Assembly: GCA_039822105.1 (NCBI GenBank)
Contig: JBCBMW010000001.1
Coordinates: forward strand, 1-64,000
Length of the DNA stretch: 64,000 bases
Direction of reading: 5' to 3'
Source: Parvularcula sp039822105
GTDB taxonomy: Bacteria; Pseudomonadota; Alphaproteobacteria; Caulobacterales; Parvularculaceae
Position 1 is the first letter of the stretch, and the number at the start of each line of letters is the position of its first letter. The position numbers were made by a program, and so were the translations under genes. The notes beneath the pieces were generated by a model that was given only the letters and a program-made list of their open reading frames with translations, ran no database searches and was not told where the DNA came from. Below are positions 17,146 to 25,415 of this stretch, one piece after another.

Positions 17146-17864
17146 CGTGCACGGACCTTCGCGGCCAGGCTATAGCCGCCACCGCGGATGGTTTTGATCA
17201 GCGTGGGCGCGGATGCATCGCGCTCAACTTTGCGGCGCAAGCGGCTAACCTGGTTATCAACGCTGCGATCGAACACATCCGCTCGGCGGTTCTGGGTAAG
17301 CTCCAGAAGGTCGTCGCGGTTCACAACACGCCCGGCCCGCTCGGCCAGCACATAGAGAAGGCGAAACTCCCCGCCGGTGAGCACAATCTCCTGACCGTCC
17401 CGGCCCAGAAGACGCTGGGTCGCAAGCTCCATCGTCAGGTCATCAAACATCAACGCCTCTGGCTCCTCGGCCGAGACCCCGCGCTGACCACGGCGGAGGA
17501 CCGCGCGCACACGCGCCGCGAGTTCTCTTGGGCTAAAAGGCTTTGCAACGTAATCATCCGCACCCAGCTCAAGCCCAACAATGCGGTCGGTCTCCTCTGT
17601 CCGGGCCGTCAGCATAATGACGGGAAGATCGTGAGCTGCGAGGAGATAGCGCGCAAGGCTTAAGCCGTCCTCGCCAGGCATCATCACATCAAGGAGCGCA
17701 AGGTCAAAGCGCGTTTCCGCGACCAACTCCCGCGCGACAGCCGCATTTTCCGCCTCGCTCACATCGAAGCACTCCCGCCGCAGAAACTCAGCGAGAGGCT
17801 CCCTGATCGACGGCTCATCGTCGACGATCAGCAGTTTGTGTGCGGTGCCCCCCGTGTCACTCAT
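17142..17864 (-). CDS. OmpR-family response regulator
   Basis: A 240-residue two-domain regulator. The receiver has LLIVDDEPSIREPL (acidic pocket), LALLDVMMPGEDGL (phospho-acceptor Asp), MLTARTEE and YVAKPFSPREL. The C-terminal winged helix has LTGGEFRLLYVLAERAGRVV and RSVDNQVSRLRRKVE, ending in the IRGGGYSL wing. Both ends overlap neighbours by ATGA: upstream the EF-hand gene, downstream the kinase. The three are therefore one translationally coupled unit. Confidence 0.95.
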   Translation of the reverse strand: MSDTGGTAHKLLIVDDEPSIREPLAEFLRRECFDVSEAENAAVARELVAETRFDLALLDVMMPGEDGLSLARYLLAAHDLPVIMLTARTEETDRIVGLELGADDYVAKPFSPRELAARVRAVLRRGQRGVSAEEPEALMFDDLTMELATQRLLGRDGQEIVLTGGEFRLLYVLAERAGRVVNRDDLLELTQNRRADVFDRSVDNQVSRLRRKVERDASAPTLIKTIRGGGYSLAAKVRAR

Positions 17865-18349
17865 CTGCCGCGATGTCCCGAAAGGGCGCGAAGAGCTTCG
17901 TGCATCTGCCGGCGCTCCTCATCGGTCACAACGCCGTCGCCATCAGCATCAAGCCGATCGAAATGGGCAGCGGCCTGGGCCTCGACTTCAGTCACGGTGA
18001 TCACACCGTCATCATTCGTGTCGCGACGATCAAAGCCGCGGGAGACGCGCTGGGCAACACGCTCTTGCGCATGGGCGGTAAGCTCGGCCGCGCTCACCTC
18101 ACCATTGCCATCAGCATCTTGGTGGCCAAAGCGCTCCCGCGCATTCTCGACGGCCTGGTCCTTCGTCAGTGGACCCTGGTGCGCGCGGCGGCCTTTGCGC
18201 GGACCGTCAGGCCCCTCAGCTTCAAAAGCAAAAGGCGGGGCAGGCGGCTGGTCTTGCGCCAACAGCTGGTTCGCCATCGCGCCTGACACCACAATCGCGA
18301 CGCCGGTTACGGCAAGAGCTGCGGTCAAAAGAGTCGTGTGACGTTTCAT
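17861..18349 (-). CDS. Exported EF-hand calcium-binding protein
   Basis: A 162-residue protein with an N-terminal signal or anchor (about residues 1-32), a Pro-rich linker, and three EF-hand loops with correct ligand spacing: DADGNGEVSAAE (78-89), DTNDDGVITVTE (110-121) and DADGDGVVTDEE (134-145). It probably binds calcium in the periplasm. ATG 18349 has GGAAGGA 8 nt upstream; ATG 18358 has none. Its stop overlaps the regulator start by 4 nt, so it is the first gene of a two-component operon and may report calcium or envelope state to the kinase (inference). Confidence 0.85.
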   Translation of the reverse strand: MKRHTTLLTAALAVTGVAIVVSGAMANQLLAQDQPPAPPFAFEAEGPDGPRKGRRAHQGPLTKDQAVENARERFGHQDADGNGEVSAAELTAHAQERVAQRVSRGFDRRDTNDDGVITVTEVEAQAAAHFDRLDADGDGVVTDEERRQMHEALRALSGHRGR

Positions 18350-18515
18350 ACGTGTCATCCTTCCATCAAAGTTCGTGTTCCCCAACAAGGACGAGCTAAG
18401 GATCGACCTTCGCAAACGCGTGGCGATGGGAGGGATCTTCGTCACGAAGTGTAACCGGTGACCTCGAACGGAGTGATTGACGAGCCCGAAACCCGAAGGC
18501 ATAGGGGTTCGCTCT

Positions 18516-18592
18516 GGCGGAGTAGCTCAGTTGGTTAGAGCAGCGGAATCATAATCCGCGTGTCGGGGGTTCAAGTCCCTCCTCCGCTACCA
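18516..18592 (+). tRNA. tRNA-Met (CAU), elongator type
   Basis: A 77-nt cloverleaf including an encoded CCA: acceptor GGCGGAG/CTCCGCT, D arm GCTC/GAGC, anticodon stem GCGGA/TCCGC with loop ATCATAA (anticodon CAT), T arm with TTCAAGT. Initiator hallmarks are absent: position 1 is G, not an unpaired C, and the anticodon stem lacks the three G-C pairs. It is therefore elongator Met; tRNA-Ile2 (lysidine) is the less likely alternative. Confidence 0.93.
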
Positions 18593-18601
18593 TCTCTTTT
18601 T

Positions 18602-18670
18602 CACGCACTATCGCTTAGCTATTTGAGCGCCTTTTCTCATGCGCTAACGCTTCGCCATTTGAGCGCTTTA
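18602..18670 (+). repeat. Imperfect tandem repeat downstream of tRNA-Met
   Basis: Two 33-nt copies (18602-18634 and 18638-18670) agree at about 26 positions, sharing the exact core ATTTGAGCGC preceded by CGCTT. They fill most of the gap between the tRNA and the next gene. Function is unknown; it could be a duplicated tRNA-trailer or attachment-like sequence. Confidence 0.45.
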
Positions 18671-18677
18671 AGCCTCG

Positions 18678-20645
18678 CTAGCCGATCGAAAGATCGCTGA
18701 AGGCGAGGCCCCAATGGATGAGCCCGACAGCGAGGGCGCCGTAGGAGAGCCCAAGCGCGGTGTGATGGAGCTTCCGCCACACCGACCAACCGGACGCGGT
18801 CCAGGCGGGCACAACGCTGACCAGGAGGACGAGGCCCAACGCGCTGACAGCACTGGCCGCGACCACCGCGCCCGCCACCTCCGCGGGTGGATAGTCGGCG
18901 AACAGCTCACCGAAAGGCAGGCTCAATGCCTCGCCTACCCCTCCAATCCCGGCAGCAAGAAAGGTCACGGGGAAGATTGAGCCAAGCGCCAACAGCGAAA
19001 GACCGCGGCCGATCACGGTCGCGCCGCCATCACCCCGGCCCCAGCGGCGCCAGAGGCCCAGATAAGTCGTGACCAAAAAGACGACCGTCAGGCCGAACGC
19101 ACCGGCCAGTACGTAAATGTCCGTCCCCAATGTCACGGGCATGAGGATCGCCGCGCCGAAACCAATCAGCAGGCCTTTCACAGAACCGTCCTCATACCGC
19201 AGAACCGCCATCCTCCGACCCTCAGCATCCTCCCAGAGGTCAGGACCGATCGGGCGGAAGGGGCTTCCTTGAGGGTCCAACGAGACCGTGCCGTCCTTCG
19301 CTGATGCGGTGCTTTGCCGAACCGCACCGACGAGGCGTTCAAAGCCCCGATCAGGGCGGCGGCTGGAGATGTAGCGGCCCGCGATCTCTTTGGCGGCAGC
19401 GGCCGCCTCGTCACCCGTTGGAGCATCCTCAGCAATCTCTGTTCCCGGAAAGCCGCGGGCCATCAGCACACGGTCCATCAGAAGGTGAGGCAACTGCCCA
19501 ACAGGCTTGTAGGTGGCATGGCTGTTCTGGGCGACAAAAACCGCAAGATTGAGCTCCGGCGCGATCACCATGGTGGAGAAAACCGAGTTGATCGATCCGT
19601 CATGCCCATAAAGCGTGGTGCTGCGGAACGGCCGATCACTAAACCCGTGCGCGATGTCGGAGCCGCGCGGATCACCTTCGAACGCGCGCTCACGCATCAG
19701 CGCGTAGGTCTCCTCGCTTAAAAGACGCACACCATCGAGTTCGCCGCGCCCCAGATGGAAACGCATCCACTTGCCCATATCCGCCGGGGTGATGGTCATG
19801 CCGCCAATCGGCGCGAAGTTCTTCTGCTCAAGCTGCGGATGCTCCTCAGGGCCGAAAGGCGTCACGCCGTAGTTCTTGGAGGCCGGGATCGACACAAAGG
19901 CCTCGCCCGTGGTGCCAAGCGCCGTGCCGGTCATCCCCAGGGGCTCGAGAATCTCCGTGAAGAGAAAATCGGCGTAAGACATACCCGTCACATCTGCGAC
20001 GATGACAGCGGCCAGGTTCGTGCCCCAGTTGGAATAGGCCACGATGTCACCGCGGGGATGAAGCTGCCCCGGCATGCTGGCAAGCATCGCATCGGTGAGA
20101 GACAGCTCATCAATCTTGGTCGTCAAGACATCAAACCCGTCTTCAAGACCCATACGATGCGCCATCACGTCGTTAAGCGTTATCGGCCGGTCACCCTTCG
20201 GCATCTGAAACCGCGTGAGATAGACATTGACGTCCGTATCAAGATCAACAAGCCCGCGATCAACCAGCATCATGATCGAAACCCAGACAAATGTCTTGGA
20301 GATCGAGGCCACGTGAAACCGCGTGTCGTCCGCCGTCACTGGTGTGCCTGCATCGACATCCGCGTAGCCGTAGCCCTTGGCGAAGAGTGTCCCTTCACTG
20401 TCCACCAGTGTCACACCGTAACCTGGCACGTGATACGTGGCCTGATAACTGGCCATCAAGCCATCGACAAAGGCCTCAAGATCAACAGTGAGCGGATCAA
20501 CCACAGGTTCCCGCGCCTCGGCCTCGTCTGAAACGATCGGATCATCCACAACAGGCTCAATCGCCGTGTCGTCAGCCGCATCTTGTGCAGCGGCGATCCC
20601 GAGCCACAGCGCCAGTGCCATCATCCATGATGTTGTCCGGATCAT
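18678..20645 (-). CDS. Beta-lactamase-fold serine hydrolase with membrane C-terminus
   Basis: A 655-residue envelope protein of the class C beta-lactamase/D-Ala-D-Ala peptidase-like family. Signal peptide is about residues 1-20. The catalytic SxxK is S114-I-S-K117, then YSN (AYSNWG) and HDG in LYGHDGS in place of KTG. After the hydrolase domain comes a variable middle region and, from about residue 500, four to five hydrophobic helices. ATG 20645 follows GGGGGGAA. Likely a periplasmic esterase or peptidase tethered to the inner membrane; substrate unknown. Confidence 0.85.
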   Translation of the reverse strand: MIRTTSWMMALALWLGIAAAQDAADDTAIEPVVDDPIVSDEAEAREPVVDPLTVDLEAFVDGLMASYQATYHVPGYGVTLVDSEGTLFAKGYGYADVDAGTPVTADDTRFHVASISKTFVWVSIMMLVDRGLVDLDTDVNVYLTRFQMPKGDRPITLNDVMAHRMGLEDGFDVLTTKIDELSLTDAMLASMPGQLHPRGDIVAYSNWGTNLAAVIVADVTGMSYADFLFTEILEPLGMTGTALGTTGEAFVSIPASKNYGVTPFGPEEHPQLEQKNFAPIGGMTITPADMGKWMRFHLGRGELDGVRLLSEETYALMRERAFEGDPRGSDIAHGFSDRPFRSTTLYGHDGSINSVFSTMVIAPELNLAVFVAQNSHATYKPVGQLPHLLMDRVLMARGFPGTEIAEDAPTGDEAAAAAKEIAGRYISSRRPDRGFERLVGAVRQSTASAKDGTVSLDPQGSPFRPIGPDLWEDAEGRRMAVLRYEDGSVKGLLIGFGAAILMPVTLGTDIYVLAGAFGLTVVFLVTTYLGLWRRWGRGDGGATVIGRGLSLLALGSIFPVTFLAAGIGGVGEALSLPFGELFADYPPAEVAGAVVAASAVSALGLVLLVSVVPAWTASGWSVWRKLHHTALGLSYGALAVGLIHWGLAFSDLSIG

Positions 20646-20759
20646 CGGTTCCCCCCGTCGGTCCATGTCTTTTTGTTGAAGGCTAAGCTTACCGACTGTG
20701 AACAGCAAGAAACCCTCGCGCGAGAAGTCTTTGGAACAATTCGTGCTAGCTCATTCACC

Positions 20760-21446
20760 ATGACCATTGATTTCTCCAACGCCGCCGAACGTGCCCACAC
20801 CGCAGCAGAAGAGATCTGGCATGCCGCGACCCATGGCGTCGGCATTGTCCTCGCGGCAATCGCCCTTGTCTTCTTGGTTTTGAAAGCGACCATATCCGGC
20901 GGCGCGATGGAGGTGACAGCTGTCTCGATTTATGGCGGGTCAGCGGTGCTGCTCTACCTGGCTTCCACCGTTTACCATGCGGCTTTCAGGTCGCCTTTCC
21001 AGCCGTTTTTGGAAGTGGTCGATCACGCAGCGATTTATGTGAAGATCGCGGGCTCCTATACGCCCTTCGCGCTCATCACGCTGCCGACCGTGTCCGGCAC
21101 GGCGATTCTCATCACCGTATGGTCGCTTGCCGCGGTGGGGATCACCCTCAAATTTATCGCCCACTACGTCTCGAGCATCCGCAAGTATGATTGGATCAGC
21201 CTGGCGGGCTATATCGGCATGGGCTGGCTTGCGATTTTCGTCGCGTGGCCGCTGTTCACCAACCTGCCCCTGGCGGGGTTCCTGTGGCTGGTCGCAGGCG
21301 GCCTTTGCTTTACGGTGGGTGCCGGGTTCTTTGCCTGGAAATCACGGATGTACACCCACGCGATTTTCCACGTCTTCGTGCTCGCAGGCAGCGTGTGCCA
21401 CTTCGTATCGATCTACGGATTTGTGCTGCCGACGACGACGGCCTGA
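20760..21446 (+). CDS. Hemolysin III / TrhA family membrane protein
   Basis: A 228-residue protein with seven predicted membrane segments of the PAQR/YqfA superfamily. The conserved features are EEIWHAATHG near the N-terminus, STVYHAAF, DHAAIYVKIAGSYTPF, and HAIFHVFVLAGSVCHF near the end; the His and Asp residues form the family's metal site. Homologues affect membrane-lipid homeostasis. The start at 20760 is chosen by family length. It ends 3 nt from the convergent gene's stop. Confidence 0.9.
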   Translation: MTIDFSNAAERAHTAAEEIWHAATHGVGIVLAAIALVFLVLKATISGGAMEVTAVSIYGGSAVLLYLASTVYHAAFRSPFQPFLEVVDHAAIYVKIAGSYTPFALITLPTVSGTAILITVWSLAAVGITLKFIAHYVSSIRKYDWISLAGYIGMGWLAIFVAWPLFTNLPLAGFLWLVAGGLCFTVGAGFFAWKSRMYTHAIFHVFVLAGSVCHFVSIYGFVLPTTTA

Positions 21447-21449
21447 GGC

Positions 21450-22955
21450 TTAGCTGCCTAAGACCGAGGCCACGGCTGCGGCGCTCGCGAGGATCGCCAA
21501 ACCACCCAAAAGAGCGACGCGCAGGCGCGAGTCGACAGGAGGCTTTGGCCGCATCTCAGGGGCCACCATGGGCCGCGTGGCCGGGAACACCCCGAGGCGC
21601 CGCGCGCCTGGGAGCCTGTGCACAGCCCGCATCACGGGCTTGAGTTTCGCCTGAAGGCCTGACGGCACGTCGATGGCGACCACCATCGGGCTGCCCTCCC
21701 GGCCTTCGAGGGTCACGGTGCGGTAGCTGAGATTCTGCTCAGCAAGTCGCTTCAAGACCGGCGAATGGTCAGCCACGCCAGCCCCGACCGTGGGAAGAGC
21801 GTAGAGGATGCGCGCGTAGTCCCAAGGCCCAGAGACCGGCTCAACCCCACCCGAGGCCGACCGGACCAGAAGCGGTGACGAGGCCTCATCACTGCCCGAT
21901 GACTTATCCCCAGCACAGAGGAACCGGTCGAGGGCGGCGAAATCCGCCGACGCGCCGTCCCGGTGGCCGCGGCACGCAGCAGAAGCCTGGGTCGTCGCAA
22001 CGAAGATCGTCTCAAGCGGCTCCGCGCCGATAAGCTCGGTCTCGAGCGGCTGGTAATCGCTGTCCGCCGCGAAGTGGCCCATGTGGAAAGCCTTATCGAA
22101 CGACATGACCACGCCAATGAGAGGCGTGTTGTGGCTGGCCGCGCTCATCGTGCTGACGCGCTCCTGGCCGTCAGCGCCGTGCTTGGTCGAGATCTGGCGT
22201 TTGGGGTCCAGAAGCTCCGCCGCCCGCGCCAGGCCTTCGCGATAGACGTCCATGCCTTCAGGAACCATCCGGACATCGATGCCCTTGGCCCGCCAACCGG
22301 CGACCGCGGAGGCGCATTGGCGCATCGCGTCAGGGGACGCGTAGATCACCCCAACACGGTTGCGATACTTGCGCTGCTTGTCCGAGTTCCACTGGAACGT
22401 GCGTGTTCCCTTGGTGGTGTCGAAACTGTCGGAAAAGCCGGACTGGTCGGCCTGGTGCACAAGATCCGTCGGCACAGCGAGCACGAAATTGCTCTTAGCC
22501 GCGTACTCCGTGAGGATCTCCTGCGGGAAATCGAGAAGGGTGTTGAGCGTCTCGGTGTTGAAGCCGCTGCCCGTGTCATAGAGCGGATAGACCGCGACCT
22601 GCGCCTGGCCTGAGATCACCGCCGCTGCGGTGGCTGAGGCCGACATCCGCGGACTGGTCCAGGTTTTGTGGCTGCTGCCGCCTGCACTGTTGGCAGGCCG
22701 GCTCGTCGGGGTTGGCGGTGCCTTTTTCGCCTCGTCATTGCCAGCATAGCGGCGCCGACGGGCAGCTGGACCGCTCAGACCCATGGAGTTCTCTGCCGTT
22801 GCGACTTTGCGGCCTTCAGGCTCCGGCGCGGTGGCCGAACGCCCCCGATCAAGCCGAGAGGCTGTGTTGTCGAACAGGTCGACCGCGATGTTCTCAGCCA
22901 CCCACGAGCCCAGCCCGTGGTGCTCATCCATGTATGCGACGAACTGATTTCCCAC
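21450..22955 (-). CDS. Degenerate prephenate-dehydratase/ACT-like protein with tail anchor
   Basis: Not a named family, but the order of elements resembles prephenate dehydratase. FVAYMDEHHGLGSW fits strand 1. After a disordered, Pro/Ser/Arg-rich insert (about residues 40-105), SASATAAAVISGQAQVAVYP and GFNTETLNTLLDFPQEIL fit the substrate-domain strand and helix. VGVIYASPDAMRQC fits the SHPQALxQC segment. A C-terminal ACT-like stretch (ILYALP, VLKRLAEQNLSYRTVTLEGR) follows. The catalytic Thr-Arg-Phe is not found. The last 25 residues are one hydrophobic helix ending in VLGS, so it should be tail-anchored. GTG 22955 sits behind GGAGG; the frame opens at TTG 22970. It may be a membrane-bound amino-acid sensor or binding protein (inference). 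Confidence 0.55.
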   Translation of the reverse strand: MGNQFVAYMDEHHGLGSWVAENIAVDLFDNTASRLDRGRSATAPEPEGRKVATAENSMGLSGPAARRRRYAGNDEAKKAPPTPTSRPANSAGGSSHKTWTSPRMSASATAAAVISGQAQVAVYPLYDTGSGFNTETLNTLLDFPQEILTEYAAKSNFVLAVPTDLVHQADQSGFSDSFDTTKGTRTFQWNSDKQRKYRNRVGVIYASPDAMRQCASAVAGWRAKGIDVRMVPEGMDVYREGLARAAELLDPKRQISTKHGADGQERVSTMSAASHNTPLIGVVMSFDKAFHMGHFAADSDYQPLETELIGAEPLETIFVATTQASAACRGHRDGASADFAALDRFLCAGDKSSGSDEASSPLLVRSASGGVEPVSGPWDYARILYALPTVGAGVADHSPVLKRLAEQNLSYRTVTLEGREGSPMVVAIDVPSGLQAKLKPVMRAVHRLPGARRLGVFPATRPMVAPEMRPKPPVDSRLRVALLGGLAILASAAAVASVLGS

Positions 22956-23061
22956 CGCGCGGCCCTCCAACTTTGAGCAAGTTAACGCGCCTTAGGGATT
23001 TGCGCCAGGCGGAAGTGTGGCCGCGCTTAACATCAAGGCCAAGCGGGCCGTCCGCCGTGGC

Positions 23062-24366
23062 TCAGAGGATGAATTTGGAGAGATCCTGGTCGCCCGCGAG
23101 CCCTTCCAGCGCCTCTTCCACATAGGCTCGGTCAACCGAGACGACGTCGCCCGAACGATCAGGCGCAGCAAAGCTGATCTCTTCCAGGACCCGTTCAAGG
23201 ATTGTGGAAAGCCGCCGCGCGCCAATATTCTCAACCCGCTCGTTCACCCGCGCCGCCATATCAGCGAGGGCATCAATCCCGTCCTCGGTGAATTGCAACG
23301 TGACGCCCTCCGCACCGATGAGCGCCTCATACTGGCGCAGAAGGCTGGCCTCGGTGTCGGTCAGGATGGCGCGGAAGTCGTCTCGGGTGAGGGAGCTGAG
23401 CTCCACCCGGATGGGAAGGCGGCCCTGAAGCTCCGGCAAGAGATCCGACGGCTTTGCGAGATGGAAAGCGCCGGACGCGATGAAAAGAATGTGGTCGGTC
23501 TTCACCGAGCCGTGCTTGGTCGGCACCACCGAGCCCTCGATCAGCGGCAAGAGGTCCCGCTGCACACCCTCGCGGCTCACATCCCCTGATCCGCGCTCGG
23601 AGGATTTTGCCACCTTGTCGATCTCATCGAGGAAGACGATGCCGTCATTCTCGACCGCTTCGAGCGCCTCAGCGTTGATCTTCTCATCGTCGAGGAGCTT
23701 GTCACTCTCCTCCTCGATCAACGGTTGGTAGGCGTCCTTCACCAGCATCGTCTTGCGCGCGGTTTGTCCGCCAAAGGCCCCTTTCATCATGTCGCTCAGG
23801 TTGATCATGCCAACCGACCCGCCGGGCATGCCAGGGATGTCAAAGCTCGGCATGTTGGGTTGCGCCGCGACGTCGATCTCGACCTCTTTGTCGTTCAGAA
23901 GTCCATCCCGCAGTTTCTTGCGGAAGCTCTCGCGCGTGGCGTCGCCCGCATTCTCTCCGACCAGCGCATCAAGCACCCGGTTCTCGGCCGCATCTTGCGC
24001 TCGCGCCCTCACCTCTTCACGCCGACGCTCACGCACCAGCTGCAACGAGACTTCCATCAGGTCACGGATGATCGAGTCGACGTCCCGGCCGACATAACCA
24101 ACCTCGGTGAACTTGGTGGCCTCGACCTTCACGAAAGGCGCCCCAACCAGCTTGGCCAAACGCCGAGAGATCTCAGTCTTACCAACGCCGGTTGGCCCGA
24201 TCATCAAGATGTTCTTGGGCGTGACTTCGTCTTTCAACTGGCCGTCAAGCTGCCGCCGGCGCCACCGGTTGCGCAAGGCCACCGCCACGGCGCGCTTGGC
24301 GTCCTTCTGACCAATGATGAACCGGTCAAGCTCGGACACAATCTCACGGGGGGTCAAATCACTCAT
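23062..24366 (-). CDS. hslU: HslU ATPase subunit of HslUV protease
   Basis: AAA+ unfoldase that feeds HslV. The 434-residue protein has TPREIVSELDRFIIGQ at the N-terminus, Walker A GPTGVGKTE, the pore-loop region (VEATKFTEVGYVGRDV), the I-domain, Walker B IVFLDEIDK, sensor regions (SGAFHLAKPSDLLPELQGRL), and the C-terminal tail DLSKFIL that inserts into HslV. It lies downstream of hslV on the same strand but is separated from it by a DUF2809 gene. Confidence 0.97.
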   Translation of the reverse strand: MSDLTPREIVSELDRFIIGQKDAKRAVAVALRNRWRRRQLDGQLKDEVTPKNILMIGPTGVGKTEISRRLAKLVGAPFVKVEATKFTEVGYVGRDVDSIIRDLMEVSLQLVRERRREEVRARAQDAAENRVLDALVGENAGDATRESFRKKLRDGLLNDKEVEIDVAAQPNMPSFDIPGMPGGSVGMINLSDMMKGAFGGQTARKTMLVKDAYQPLIEEESDKLLDDEKINAEALEAVENDGIVFLDEIDKVAKSSERGSGDVSREGVQRDLLPLIEGSVVPTKHGSVKTDHILFIASGAFHLAKPSDLLPELQGRLPIRVELSSLTRDDFRAILTDTEASLLRQYEALIGAEGVTLQFTEDGIDALADMAARVNERVENIGARRLSTILERVLEEISFAAPDRSGDVVSVDRAYVEEALEGLAGDQDLSKFIL

Positions 24367-24378
24367 CAGTATACTCCG

Positions 24379-24759
24379 TTAGAGACGCCCAAGGGCGAGC
24401 CGGTCTGCCGCAAAGGCTCCCGCGCCGCCAAGGGCATAAGCAAGAAGATCAAAAGGGTCGAACTGGCGGCCAAGGGCCAACGCGGCTGTCTCGGACCCGC
24501 CAAGACCGAGCCGCTCAATCAGCGAAAACGCCTGGCCAAGCTCAATCGCAAAGGCGACGCCCACCACACCGATCGCTGTCACCAGCGGGCTCATCAAAAA
24601 CGCCGCACGCCCCAGCGCATAAAGCCAAGCGACGACTAACAGATCACCGCCGTGGGTACGCACAATACCCGTGGCCCACAACGCGATCGCGGTCAGAACA
24701 AGAAAAAGCGCGCTCGCAACCATCAGGTACGCCGCGCGCTGCCTTCCAAGGGGCCGCAT
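24379..24759 (-). CDS. DUF2809 membrane protein between hslV and hslU
   Basis: A 126-residue integral membrane protein with four hydrophobic segments. The pattern GIVRTHGGDLLVVAWLYALG, then AIELGQ, and near the end FDPFDLLAYALGG, is that of DUF2809 (VanZ-like). Function is unknown. Its ATG overlaps the hslV stop (TGATG) and it ends 12 nt before the hslU start, so it is embedded in the protease operon and translationally coupled to hslV. Confidence 0.75.
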   Translation of the reverse strand: MRPLGRQRAAYLMVASALFLVLTAIALWATGIVRTHGGDLLVVAWLYALGRAAFLMSPLVTAIGVVGVAFAIELGQAFSLIERLGLGGSETAALALGRQFDPFDLLAYALGGAGAFAADRLALGRL

Positions 24760-25301
24760 CAGTGGGTGCTGTCCAGGGTTTCCACGGTCAGGTGATCATT
24801 CGTGAACACACAGATCTTGGCAGCGATCGCCATGCCCTCGCGGACAATTTCTTCGGCGTTGAGGCCGGTGTTCTGGAGAAGCGCGAGAGCCGCCGCATGG
24901 GCGTAATTGCCGCCTGAGCCAATCGCGATGACGCCGCCTTCGTCGAGGACTTCGGGTTCGATGACATCGCCGAGACCCGAGATCATCAGCGTCGTTTCTT
25001 TATCAGCGACGACCAAGAGCGCCTCGAGCTGCCGCAGCGCGCGGTCGGTGCGCCAATCCTTGGCAAGCTCCACGCAGGCGCGGGTCAGCTGGGTCGGGTA
25101 TTGCTCGAGTTTCGCCTCAAGCCGTTCAAGCAGGGCAAAGGCGTCAGCTGTTCGTCCAGCGAAGCCTGCGATCACGCGCCCACCGGCGAGACGGCGGACC
25201 TTCCGCGCGTCGCCCTTGGACACGGTCTTGTCCATCGACACCTGGCCATCCCCGCCCACAGCAACAGTCCCATTGCGGCGGACGGCTAAGATCGTGGTCA
25301 T
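24759..25301 (-). CDS. hslV: HslV peptidase subunit of HslUV protease
   Basis: Proteasome-like threonine peptidase of 180 residues. After Met removal Thr2 (MTTILAVRRNG) is the nucleophile. It also shows GGDGQVSMDKTVSKGDARKVRRL, the AGFAGRTADAFALLERLE segment and GSGGNYAHAAALAL. It forms the two-ring chamber capped by HslU. A large inverted repeat lies just upstream (25345-25400). Confidence 0.97.
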   Translation of the reverse strand: MTTILAVRRNGTVAVGGDGQVSMDKTVSKGDARKVRRLAGGRVIAGFAGRTADAFALLERLEAKLEQYPTQLTRACVELAKDWRTDRALRQLEALLVVADKETTLMISGLGDVIEPEVLDEGGVIAIGSGGNYAHAAALALLQNTGLNAEEIVREGMAIAAKICVFTNDHLTVETLDSTH

Positions 25302-25344
25302 CGGGGCACTCCTTCATTCGAAGGACCCCACATGAGGGGTTTGC

Positions 25345-25400
25345 GCCGTCTTCGCCAGGGGGGACGATGGTGGGGCTATGAGGGCCCCGGCGAAGACGGC
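25345..25400. repeat. 12-bp inverted repeat between ompW and hslV
   Basis: GCCGTCTTCGCC (25345-25356) and its exact complement GGCGAAGACGGC (25389-25400) enclose about 32 bases that contain further G/C pairing. No T-run follows on either strand. In RNA it would form a strong hairpin in the hslV leader or at the end of the ompW transcript, acting as a processing, stability or termination signal. Confidence 0.6.
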
Positions 25401-25415
25401 AGAGATCGGGTTGCC

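Noticed and set aside
18516..18592. Initiator tRNA-fMet
   Set aside because: The acceptor begins with G and the anticodon stem lacks the three consecutive G-C pairs of initiators.
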